DNA of 64,000 bases from Paenibacillus hunanensis (GTDB lineage Bacteria; Bacillota; Bacilli; Paenibacillales; Paenibacillaceae): the NCBI RefSeq assembly GCF_014645615.1, contig NZ_BMMB01000005.1, forward strand, positions 248,001 through 312,000, read 5' to 3'. Below are positions 8,767 through 16,811 of this stretch, in pieces; position 1 is the stretch's first letter, and each line of letters starts with the position of its first letter. A model generated the notes under the pieces. The model was not told the origin of the DNA, made no database searches, and worked only from the letters and a program-made list of their open reading frames with translations. The position numbers were made by a program, and so were the translations under genes.

Positions 8767-9666
8767 TTACTTGTTGGATTTTTCTACGGCGTGGCCGCCG
8801 AATTCGTTGCGCAGGGCAGCTACGACTTTGCCTGTGAATGTATCGTTGTCCAGGGAACGGTAGCGCATCAGCAGGGACAGGGCGATAACTGGAGTTGCCA
8901 TTTGCAGATCCATTGCTTCTTCGACTGTCCATTTGCCTTCGCCGGAGGAGTGCATGATGCCCTGGATTTCTTCCAGACGTCCGTCTTTTGCGAATGCATT
9001 TTCAGTCAGTTCCATCAGCCAGGAGCGGATAACGGAGCCGTTGTTCCATACGCGAGCTACTTTTTCGTAGTTGAAGTCGTATGGGCTTTTTTCCAGAACT
9101 TCGAAGCCTTCACCGATTGCTGCCATCATACCGTACTCGATACCGTTGTGTACCATTTTCAGGTAGTGACCGCTGCCTGCTTCGCCAGCGTATAGGTAGC
9201 CATTTTCAACAGCTGTATCGCGGAAGATTGGTTCTACTACATCCCAAGCTTCTTTGTCGCCACCGATCATATAACATGCACCGTTACGAGCGCCGCTCAT
9301 GCCGCCGGATGTACCTGCGTCCATGTAACGAATGCCTTTTTGTTTCATTTCATTGTAACGACGTACGGATTCTTTGTAGTGGGAGTTCCCTGCTTCGATC
9401 ACGATATCGTTCTCAGACAGCAGTGGAGCGATCTCGCCCAGTACGGAATCAACAACGCCGTGTGGAACCATGACCCAGACGATGCGTGGGGATTCCAGGT
9501 TGCTAACCATATCTGCAATTGTACCTACGCCTTGTGCGCCCAGGTCAGTAATTTCTTTTACTGCTTCTTTGTTCAAGTCAAAGGCAACCACCTCATGTTT
9601 GTGATCCATCAGGTTTTGTGCCAGATTCATACCCATTTTACCCAAGCCGATCAAACCGATTTTCAT
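8767..9666 (-). CDS. gnd: 6-phosphogluconate dehydrogenase, short (YqeC/GndA-type) form
   Basis: A 299-residue oxidoreductase that decarboxylates 6-phosphogluconate to ribulose 5-phosphate. The Rossmann motif GLIGLGKMGMNLAQNL opens the protein, the signature HNGIEYGMM and substrate-binding YMDAGTSGGMSGARNG are present. It is the short, roughly 300-residue class found in many Firmicutes rather than the 470-residue class; these are often NAD-dependent, but coenzyme use is not proven here. The ATG at 9666 follows CGGAGGGC. It lies 213 bases downstream of zwf on the same strand, so steps one and three of the oxidative pentose phosphate path are probably co-expressed. Confidence 0.9.
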   Translation of the reverse strand: MKIGLIGLGKMGMNLAQNLMDHKHEVVAFDLNKEAVKEITDLGAQGVGTIADMVSNLESPRIVWVMVPHGVVDSVLGEIAPLLSENDIVIEAGNSHYKESVRRYNEMKQKGIRYMDAGTSGGMSGARNGACYMIGGDKEAWDVVEPIFRDTAVENGYLYAGEAGSGHYLKMVHNGIEYGMMAAIGEGFEVLEKSPYDFNYEKVARVWNNGSVIRSWLMELTENAFAKDGRLEEIQGIMHSSGEGKWTVEEAMDLQMATPVIALSLLMRYRSLDNDTFTGKVVAALRNEFGGHAVEKSNK

Positions 9667-9809
9667 AGTATAGCCCTCCGTTGTGTTTGGGATGAACATC
9701 CCTTTTTTTATCTATAACCTGTGTAACCATCTATAGCCAGCGCTAGTGCGACTGCTTCCAGCACAGTCTGGCATTCTGCAAAGCCGGCAACCCGGCTCTG
9801 AAGGCATGG

Positions 9810-9845
9810 TGAATACGCTCTGTTTATCATTAACCAGAGCGTAAG
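9810..9845 (-). other. Hairpin in the zwf-gnd gap
   Basis: ACGCTCTG and CAGAGCGT pair across a loop that itself contains complementary TTTA/TAA stretches. Without a T run it may be a processing or stability element between the two genes. Confidence 0.45.
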
Positions 9846-9879
9846 CCAACCATTCATGTTGAAAAGAACAGCTTATCTC

Positions 9880-11382
9880 TTAGCGTGCAGAAGCGACGCC
9901 GGTACGTACCGGTGCTGCATTCTGGTCGCCCAGCCAGCGGAAGCCTTGCTCTGCCAGCAAAGCATCGGATGCTTCAGGGCCATAGGTGCCAGCAGCATAG
10001 TCATGCAGTGGCAGACTGTTGTCCGCGAAAGCTTCCAGAATCGGTTGAACCCACTGCCAGGACAGCTCTACTTCGTCCCAGTGTGCGAAGAATGTACCGT
10101 CACCGTTCAGGGCATCGCCGATCAGCAGCTCATAAGCTTCTGGATCATTGTCTGTACCCATGACGAATTCAGATGTCATTGGCTCCAGCAGACCTGTTTT
10201 CACGTTACGACGGTTCAGTTGTAGCGTGATTTTCTCTTCTGGATTGATGCTGATCGTCAGCATGTTCGGCTGACCATCGCAATCGACACAGATTTCGCTG
10301 TTTTGCATGGTGTTTTTGAATTCGATCACGATACGAGTCGATTTCTCTTTCATACGTTTACCTGTACGGATGTAGAATGGAACACCTTCCCAGGAGAAAT
10401 CATCCACCCAGACACGCGCTGCTACAAACGTATCGGTGTTGGAGCCTAACTCGATGCCCGGCTCATCCTGATAGCCCTGTACTTCGCGACCGGATACAAC
10501 GCCGTTCACGTATTGTGCACGTACGATATGCTTGTGTGCATCTTCTTTGGAAATCGGACGCAGTGCTTTAGCGATGTATTTTTTGTGGGAACGTACATCG
10601 TCTGCGGTATGTCCACCCGGCAATGTCATCGCCGTCATCATCAGCACCTGTAGCATATGGTTTTGTACCATATCGCGAATCGCACCGGTATGATCGTAGT
10701 AGCCTGCACGCTCTTCAACACCGACTACCTCGGATGCCGTAATCTGTACATTCGCGATGTGACGATTGTTCCACAGCGATTGAATGACTGGATTCGCCGA
10801 AGTGAAAGACTCCATGTTTTGCACCATCGGTTTGCCCAGATAGTGGTCAATACGGAACACTTCTTCCTCTGCAAAGGTTTTGCTCAGATGTTGGTTCAGC
10901 TGACGTGCGGATTCCAGATCATGACCGAATGGCTTCTCGATGATCAGGCGCTTCCAGCCTGAAGTGTTGCCCAGACCGCTCGCATTGATGTTATCTGCGA
11001 TCACACCGAAGAACTCCGGTGCAACGGACATGTAGAACATACGGTTTTGCGGAATGTTCAGCTCGGACTCGCGCTGCTCTACCAGCTTCAGCAGCTCTTG
11101 GTAGCCTGCTGTATCGTCCACGTTCAAAATATGATAGCGAATCGAACGCAGGAAGGCATCCACCGTCTTGCGATCATTCGGAGTATTGCGGGAAAATTCC
11201 TGAAGCGACTGCTCAACATACGTTTGGAAGGTCGCATCATTAAATGATTTGCGGCCGAGCCCGATGATTGAGAAGGCTTCCGGCATTTTACGATCCACAT
11301 ACAGGTTGTACAAAGCAGGGAAAATCTTGCGTTTCGCCAGATCCCCGGTCGAACCAAACAATACAAATGTCATAGCTTCCAT
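9880..11382 (-). CDS. zwf: Glucose-6-phosphate 1-dehydrogenase
   Basis: A 500-residue NADP-dependent enzyme that oxidises glucose 6-phosphate to 6-phosphogluconolactone, feeding the oxidative pentose phosphate pathway. The N-terminal nucleotide motif FVLFGSTGDLAKRK, the active-site signature FRIDHYLGKPMVQ with catalytic His, and YIRTGKRMKEKSTRI are all intact. I chose the ATG at 11382, preceded by TTGGAGGAGAAACG; a longer frame extends to 11430 but lacks a binding site. Length is typical. No lactonase gene is nearby; gnd follows. Confidence 0.95.
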   Translation of the reverse strand: MEAMTFVLFGSTGDLAKRKIFPALYNLYVDRKMPEAFSIIGLGRKSFNDATFQTYVEQSLQEFSRNTPNDRKTVDAFLRSIRYHILNVDDTAGYQELLKLVEQRESELNIPQNRMFYMSVAPEFFGVIADNINASGLGNTSGWKRLIIEKPFGHDLESARQLNQHLSKTFAEEEVFRIDHYLGKPMVQNMESFTSANPVIQSLWNNRHIANVQITASEVVGVEERAGYYDHTGAIRDMVQNHMLQVLMMTAMTLPGGHTADDVRSHKKYIAKALRPISKEDAHKHIVRAQYVNGVVSGREVQGYQDEPGIELGSNTDTFVAARVWVDDFSWEGVPFYIRTGKRMKEKSTRIVIEFKNTMQNSEICVDCDGQPNMLTISINPEEKITLQLNRRNVKTGLLEPMTSEFVMGTDNDPEAYELLIGDALNGDGTFFAHWDEVELSWQWVQPILEAFADNSLPLHDYAAGTYGPEASDALLAEQGFRWLGDQNAAPVRTGVASAR

Positions 11383-11439
11383 ATCGTTTCTCCTCCAAAA
11401 TGTACCTATCCCTTTTTCTCTATATAGCATGCGTACATG

Positions 11440-12072
11440 CTATGGGTGTATGGGCTAGTTCTCGTTATAGTACAAACATGACTCTTACCTACAGTATCGG
11501 TTGATATAGCAACTATATCGACAAAAAAATAAACGATTGCTCGCTTTTGATATACATCCTCTATACAGTTCATATAAACAAAGATACATATCAATTACTC
11601 AATCTTCGTCATAAAGTCAATCTTGCATTGTGTCTCTTTTGTGACAGTCAAGCTTACAAAAATTACAATAGACCTTGTGTCGAACAATGTCAAGATGAAA
11701 ATGAAACTTTCACATTGAATATTACCGCTTACATCTTCATTTTTATTGCTTGCCCTGTCGCTTCATGCCTGTGATGCAGGGAAAACCAGGACGCTAGCTA
11801 TAGAGAGCTAAGAAAATTTTGTCGATCGATTCGGTTCGTTCGCCTCGTTGACAGTTTCAGGTAAAAGTGATAGTCTAACGTCGATTCAACGACTATTTCT
11901 TATGCTGCATGAAGGAAATAGTTATTTCCCCACGACGGTTGCTATACCAACTATAACCACCCGTATGCGTATTCTTTGCATAAAGGGTGTGACTTTTCCA
12001 ATATTCATATCCATTATTGCTAACAGTAAATACACAACGATGACAGTGATCAAACATATAAGGGTGAGTTCG
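11440..12072. other. Intergenic region between zwf and marR
   Basis: About 630 bases of AT-rich sequence holding divergent promoters. A plausible rightward promoter is TTGACA (11848-11853), 17 bp, TAGTCT (11871-11876). A reading frame runs through part of it in phase with marR but carries no ribosome binding site of its own. Confidence 0.5.
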
Positions 12073-12531
12073 ATGCCATATGACGTAGAAAAGAGCTATA
12101 CCGTGTTTATTCGTGATGTCCATCTGGCGATTGCGGGATATATCAAGCACAAGCTTGCCCCGTTCAATCTCGCACCGGAGCAAACCTTTGTGATGATGCT
12201 GCTCTGGAAAAAGGACGGCCTCACGCAAAATGAGATCGGTGAGCGATTAGGTAAGGATAAAACGAACATTACACGCATGTTATCCAATCTGGAAAGCAAG
12301 GGCTTTATCCGCAAAATTACCTGCACCGATGATCGTCGCTGCTTCAAAATCTATCTGACCGCTGCTGGCGCAGAGCTGGAGCAGCCTGTATGCGCCATTA
12401 TGCAGGAGGCTGGACGTGATCTGATGGATGGCATTTCCGAGGATGAGCGTGTGCTGCTGCATCGGCTGCTCAGTCGGATCAAGCAAAATGCGCAGATCGA
12501 TGAAGCACTGGATATTGTACCTGTACCATGA
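12073..12531 (+). CDS. MarR-family transcriptional regulator
   Basis: A 152-residue winged-helix regulator. The DNA-recognition region TQNEIGERLGKDKTNITRML and the beta-wing with ITCTDDRRCFKIYLT are typical. I start it at the ATG at 12073 (after AAGGGTGAG), since upstream residues in the longer frame do not belong to the MarR fold. C-terminal helices would form the dimer interface. Single cysteines in the wing (C near residue 81 and 87) could respond to oxidants but this is speculation. It has its own terminator shared with the convergent tetR; the target gene is not evident. Confidence 0.88.
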   Translation: MPYDVEKSYTVFIRDVHLAIAGYIKHKLAPFNLAPEQTFVMMLLWKKDGLTQNEIGERLGKDKTNITRMLSNLESKGFIRKITCTDDRRCFKIYLTAAGAELEQPVCAIMQEAGRDLMDGISEDERVLLHRLLSRIKQNAQIDEALDIVPVP

Positions 12532-12538
12532 ATCAACC

Positions 12539-12600
12539 AAACAAGCCTATTCAAACAGACATCTGACTGTACAGATGTGCTGGATTGAATAGGCTTGTTT
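12539..12600. terminator. Bidirectional terminator, marR / tetR
   Basis: AAACAAGCCTATTCAA (12539-12554) pairs perfectly with TTGAATAGGCTTGTTT (12585-12600), with inner ACATCTG/CAGATGT. It serves both convergent genes. Confidence 0.88.
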
Positions 12601-12614
12601 ACTGTTTTACTACT

Positions 12615-13271
12615 TTATTGCTGCTGAATGAGGCGAATCGGGCCATTGGAGTTGAGGACGATCATCTGCTCGGTCATTTCCTCCGGCGTATACGGCATGC
12701 CCTCGCGCAGCCACCAGTGGATCACACCGACATAGGCAGAGCTGATATAGCTGGCGATCACATCCTTGTGGACAGGCAGCTTATTATCCGGTAGCTTGGC
12801 GAATTTCTCCTCGTAAAAACGTGCGATATACTGCTTCATATATTGCACGAAGTTCGACATTGCCTGCCGCTCAAACATCACCTCGAAAAACCGTTGATAG
12901 CGAATAATATAAGTGAAAATCCGTCCGGCAATATAGCGCTGTAGCTCCTCCACCGATTGGTCAAACGAATTCGCATCCCGCGCCTCGCCAAATAGCTCCC
13001 CCAGTAATTCATCCGTCACCGCGTACAGTAAATGATCCTTCGTTTCATAATGAAGATAGAACGTTTTGCGATTAACCGTTGCTTGAGTTGCGATATGCTG
13101 AATCGTAATTTTGTCATACGGCTGCTGCTCCATAAGCTGGATTAACGCATCCCGTAGTAGCGCACGCGTACGTACAATTCGTGGATCAAGCTTCAGTGTC
13201 TTAGCCGAATGATGGATCGATGACGGTACAGCACCAGCAGGCTGTGGCGTTGATGAGAACGAATCTGGCAT
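12615..13271 (-). CDS. TetR-family transcriptional regulator
   Basis: A 218-residue repressor-type protein: an unusually long N-terminal tail of about 30 residues (rich in Ser, Pro, Thr), then the helix-turn-helix (YDKITIQHIATQATVNRKTF, with YLHYETKDHLL after it), then a C-terminal ligand/dimerisation domain of the TetR_C_7/8 type (FEVMFERQAMSNFVQYMKQY). The ATG follows AGGAGGTAATTCC. It is divergent from the aldehyde dehydrogenase at 13754 with a 480-base gap, so that gene is a candidate target, but no operator is proven. Confidence 0.88.
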   Translation of the reverse strand: MPDSFSSTPQPAGAVPSSIHHSAKTLKLDPRIVRTRALLRDALIQLMEQQPYDKITIQHIATQATVNRKTFYLHYETKDHLLYAVTDELLGELFGEARDANSFDQSVEELQRYIAGRIFTYIIRYQRFFEVMFERQAMSNFVQYMKQYIARFYEEKFAKLPDNKLPVHKDVIASYISSAYVGVIHWWLREGMPYTPEEMTEQMIVLNSNGPIRLIQQQ

Positions 13272-13611
13272 GGAATTACCTCCTGTAGAGTAGAAGCAGA
13301 TAAGAGAACGATCTATTGGAATGGATGCTTCTGCACGTTACAATCGACTTTCTTACTCATTTATACCACATTTGTGGTATAAGCCGCATCCACTTCTTTT
13401 CTGGTTATTGTCATTGTTAGTAGGCTATCATATAATCCAATTTGTATTGCATATAACTATTCAATTTATAGAACTATTGTGAGCAATCTTTTTTCGGAAA
13501 TAACGATTAGCAAGTAGCTAATTCGTTTAAAGAGTCTTTTGAAGATGAACTGACTACTATTTCAGTGCTCTATAACCTTTCAGCACCCTATTTCATTTTA
13601 TTTGGCAAAAG

Positions 13612-13652
13612 TTACTTTGCATTGAACCACATGTTTAGAAAATTGCTAACAC
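13612..13652. promoter_or_regulatory. Conserved motif block, copy A (CATTGAACC...GTTTAG-N7-CTAACAC)
   Basis: GTTTAG (13633-13638), 7 bp, CTAACAC (13646-13652), preceded by TTACTTTGCATTGAACC. The same arrangement occurs at 32674-32713 and, for the dyad only, at 38775-38795. It lies about 100 bases upstream of the aldehyde dehydrogenase start. Possible operator for a shared regulator. Confidence 0.5.
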
Positions 13653-13753
13653 ATAATCGCCTGCTATTTGTCTGAAGCCTCGTTTATCTCGTTTATACGG
13701 GATGAACAAAGAGCAAGCGTATATTACCTTATCATCTATAGGAGTGAATAATC

Positions 13754-15055
13754 ATGGAATCCATACAACAACTCATTGCGCAGCAGCGCAGCTTTTTCAA
13801 AACTGGACAATCTCGCGATGTCGCTTATCGCATTGAAGCGTTGCGTACATTGCGTGCGGGTATTGAGCGTTACCAGCCACGTATTCTGGAAGCTCTGCAT
13901 ACCGATCTGAACAAGTCGGAACCAGAGGCATTTGGTTCAGAGGTTCGCATCGTCTTGGGTGAATTGGACTTTGCGCTGGAGCATCTGACGGCATGGGCAG
14001 CGCCACGCACCGTACCAACCGCAGCCGCATTACCGGATGCAACAAGCACGATTTATCCAGAGCCTTATGGTACAACGCTAATCATCGCGCCGTGGAACTA
14101 TCCGTTTCAGCTTGCTTTTGGCCCGCTTGTAGGTGCGATTGCCGCTGGTAATACAGTGGTGATGAAGCCATCTGAGCTGACCCCTACCGTATCGCGCCTG
14201 ATCTTCGACATGCTGAGTGATCTGTTCCCTACCTCGTATATCGCTGTCGTAGAAGGCGAAGTGGAGACAAGTACAGCCCTGCTCAAAGAAAAATTCGACT
14301 ATATCTTCTTTACCGGTAGCACTCATGTAGGACGTGTAGTTATGCGTGCAGCAGCTGAGCATCTGACTCCGGTAACGCTGGAGCTGGGTGGTAAAAGTCC
14401 AGCGATCGTACACGAGGATGCTGACCTGAAGCTGGCAGCCGAACGCCTGGTACGTGGTAAGTTCCTGAATGCTGGACAGACCTGCGTCGCGCCGGACTAT
14501 CTGCTCATTCATAGCAGTGTAAAAGCGAAGTTCGCCGAGCTGGTGCAAGCGGAGATTGCGGACAAATATACAGCCGATGTGTTGAGCAATCCGCATTTCC
14601 CACATATCGTGAACACACGCAACTTCGACCGTCTGACTGGATTGATGGAAAATGAACAGGTTCTGTTTGGTGGACGTTCGGTGCGTGATGAGCTGATTAT
14701 CGAGCCTACCCTGCTGGACAATGTAAGCTGGGATGCACCGATCATGCAGGAGGAAATTTTCGGCCCGATTCTGCCTGTGATTGAATACGATGATCTGAAC
14801 CCATTGCTGGATGAGATCGTGAATCGTCCTAAACCGCTGGCACTGTACCTGTTCACCCAGAATGAACAGCTGATCGATCAGGTGCTAGATACCGTATCGT
14901 TCGGTGGCGGCTGTATCAATGAAACGCTGTCTCATATGACCTCGCATTACCTGCCATTCGGCGGCGTAGGCGAAAGTGGCATGGGTTCGTACCATGGTCA
15001 GCAGAGCTTTGAGGTGTTCTCGCATCATAAGAGTGTGATGAAGCGTAATTTGTAA
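13754..15055 (+). CDS. Aldehyde dehydrogenase, class 3-like (YwdH type), short C-terminus
   Basis: A 433-residue NAD(P)-dependent enzyme oxidising aldehydes to acids. Motifs are complete: IIAPWNYPFQLAFGPL, the glycine motif FTGSTHVGRVV, general-base Glu in ELGGKSP, nucleophile Cys in NAGQTCVAP, and EEIFGPILPV. It ends at KSVMKRNL, whereas relatives continue for roughly 20 more residues (a hydrophobic or RFDxxxxPPY-type tail), so the C-terminus is shorter than usual, perhaps making it soluble rather than membrane-associated. The ATG follows TAGGAGTGAATAATC. Followed by a terminator; monocistronic. Divergent from tetR. Confidence 0.9.
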   Translation: MESIQQLIAQQRSFFKTGQSRDVAYRIEALRTLRAGIERYQPRILEALHTDLNKSEPEAFGSEVRIVLGELDFALEHLTAWAAPRTVPTAAALPDATSTIYPEPYGTTLIIAPWNYPFQLAFGPLVGAIAAGNTVVMKPSELTPTVSRLIFDMLSDLFPTSYIAVVEGEVETSTALLKEKFDYIFFTGSTHVGRVVMRAAAEHLTPVTLELGGKSPAIVHEDADLKLAAERLVRGKFLNAGQTCVAPDYLLIHSSVKAKFAELVQAEIADKYTADVLSNPHFPHIVNTRNFDRLTGLMENEQVLFGGRSVRDELIIEPTLLDNVSWDAPIMQEEIFGPILPVIEYDDLNPLLDEIVNRPKPLALYLFTQNEQLIDQVLDTVSFGGGCINETLSHMTSHYLPFGGVGESGMGSYHGQQSFEVFSHHKSVMKRNL

Positions 15056-15094
15056 GAGATATTTGTTGAGTATAAAAATAACGTTAATATAGAC

Positions 15095-15127
15095 AGAAGC
15101 AGCCTGTGTGAGTGGGCTGCTTCTTTT
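15095..15127 (+). terminator. Terminator of the aldehyde dehydrogenase gene
   Basis: AGAAGCAGCC pairs with GGCTGCTTCT across a 10-nt loop, followed by TTTTT. Confidence 0.9.
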
Positions 15128-15216
15128 TGTTGTTGCATGGTTATCGAGTTACATAAGAAAGTTTGATTCTCAATGCTTTAAAGACTTATAGAGATAATAG
15201 AAATTCAATTATTAAA

Positions 15217-15273
15217 CAAAAAGACTTTACCTGACCGTTTTTATAAATACTAGCGATCAAATAAAGTCTTTTA
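15217..15273 (-). terminator. Terminator of the secreted-protein gene
   Basis: AAAAGACTTTA and TAAAGTCTTTT flank a roughly 33-nt loop; the minus strand ends in T residues. Confidence 0.7.
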
Positions 15274-15333
15274 AAACATCTGTAATATCAATTAATTTAA
15301 AAACATCCTAACCCTGGAGTTGTAGGCAAAGTA

Positions 15334-16002
15334 CTATGAAGTATTCCATGTATCATTTATTTTAGCACCGATCGGAACACCATAAATTTCTGCTCCAACT
15401 AAATAATAACCCTTAATCGTAAAATTAGCTGTATCTTGAGGTTTGTACTGTTTCGAATACGACTTTACTGCACTTAATTGTTCCCAAGAAACTGCAGCTT
15501 GCACACCAGTTAAATAAGACTTAATACTAGATATACCAGTGAAGGTAGAGAAACCTCCACTGGTTGTGTAATTATATACAATAGAAACATTTTTCCAGGT
15601 AAGTACTCCACTTAAACCTCCAGACATGGGAGCATACCAGTTGATAATATGCGAGTTTTGAGCCATGGTTGATATTCCTTGGGCTGCGTCGTTTGTTTGT
15701 ACAGAAAATGTTTCAGGTGATGACGGGTTTTTCTGAACTTCGTTTGTCATATCCTTTATGTACTCTGCGTACTCATCAAAACTTTTAAATGTCTTTAATT
15801 CTCCTGCTTGTTTTAGTTTTTCTAATTCGCTACCTTCCAAAGATACAAATTCAATATCATACTTCTGACTCATTTCTTCTAATTCTGACTTGCTAGTTAT
15901 TGAAGCTTCTGCACTAACTATTTGTTGAAAACTTGAAAAAATAAACACAATACTAAATAAAAATAAAAACACTTTACTACTTTTTTGAACAAAATTCCTC
16001 AA
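15334..16002 (-). CDS. Secreted protein of unknown function
   Basis: About 222 residues with a clear Sec signal peptide (basic start, hydrophobic VFLFLFSIVFIFSSF, then cleavage near VSAEA). The mature part has a charged N-terminal half resembling a propeptide (SELEEMSQKYDIEFVS) and a Ser/Thr/aromatic-rich C-terminal half with likely beta-strands. I do not recognise a family; geobacillin/bacteriocin-like or surface proteins of this layout exist, but no motif supports that. The start is uncertain: the frame opens with TTG at 16002 without a good Shine-Dalgarno, and a GTG ten codons in is an alternative. Low GC, unlike the neighbours, suggests acquisition. Confidence 0.65.
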   Translation of the reverse strand: MRNFVQKSSKVFLFLFSIVFIFSSFQQIVSAEASITSKSELEEMSQKYDIEFVSLEGSELEKLKQAGELKTFKSFDEYAEYIKDMTNEVQKNPSSPETFSVQTNDAAQGISTMAQNSHIINWYAPMSGGLSGVLTWKNVSIVYNYTTSGGFSTFTGISSIKSYLTGVQAAVSWEQLSAVKSYSKQYKPQDTANFTIKGYYLVGAEIYGVPIGAKINDTWNTS

Positions 16003-16115
16003 AATTTAACATATATTTCATTATGAAGTATAATTATGGTAAAATTATTAAATAAAAATACAAATTATTGATAAATTGTATTTATAACACCATTTATTCA
16101 AAGGAGTTGATACAA

Positions 16116-16436
16116 ATGACACCTAAACTTTATTTTAGTAATCATAAACTTATGAAGCTAGCTCCTATCATCAGTCTTATCATTCCATTTTTAACGATCT
16201 TCTTCCCTATCTCTAATCAAATTGCTGAAAATCACTATAAGTTGGGATTACCTTTTCAATTCATAAATTATTATGGAGAACACCTACCTGACCAAACTTA
16301 TAGTCTGTTTACTTGGAATATATTCAAAAGTCATGTGTTATTTAACTTACCTATGTATATTCTCAATGCAATATTGGTTTATTTGCTCATTATTTTATGT
16401 AGTATCATTATAAAAAAACGTTTTAATAACGTATGA
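16116..16436 (+). CDS. Small membrane protein of unknown function
   Basis: A 106-residue protein with two strong membrane segments, around residues 13-33 (LAPIISLIIPFLTIFFPIS) and 78-98 (LPMYILNAILVYLLIILCSI), joined by an aromatic-rich extracytoplasmic loop. It ends in a basic tail IIKKRFNNV. The ATG at 16116 is preceded by AAAGGAGTTGAT at good spacing, so translation is likely. It is divergent from the secreted protein gene with about 110 bases between them and shares its low GC. Could be an immunity- or accessory-type partner of that protein, but this is only an inference from position. Confidence 0.65.
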   Translation: MTPKLYFSNHKLMKLAPIISLIIPFLTIFFPISNQIAENHYKLGLPFQFINYYGEHLPDQTYSLFTWNIFKSHVLFNLPMYILNAILVYLLIILCSIIIKKRFNNV

Positions 16437-16507
16437 GTTTTGTATATATAGGAACTCAAACCAAAGCTTTAATCAGATGGTTCTTGCTATGTTGGTTTAT
16501 GAAATAT

Positions 16508-16544
16508 AAAAAATACAGCCACTAAAACGGCTGTATTTTTTATT
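16508..16544 (+). terminator. Terminator of the small membrane protein gene
   Basis: AAATACAGCC pairs with GGCTGTATTT, with a T run after it. Confidence 0.82.
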
Positions 16545-16811
16545 TTAAAAGTTTGAGTGAAACTAACTCCATTTTTTAATTCATCTATACCTACAAACCC
16601 CTACCAAATGTGGCATACACCGCATCTGACCCTTTATTGTTCATTGCATTTATCCCATAAACCTTTAAAATTATATGTATAAATTTATATAATGTTGTTT
16701 ATATAAATGAGTGCCTTTGTACCTCTGTTCGTAATCACGGAGTTAGCTTGAATAACAGAATTGACATCCCTACAAAGGCAACGACTATTCTATCCAAAGA
16801 GGTGTATCTCT

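Noticed and set aside
9812..9842. Terminator between zwf and gnd
   Set aside because: Stable stem but no T run, so listed only as a hairpin.
14078..14605. Minus-strand reading frame opposite the aldehyde dehydrogenase
   Set aside because: Shadow frame with no ribosome binding site.
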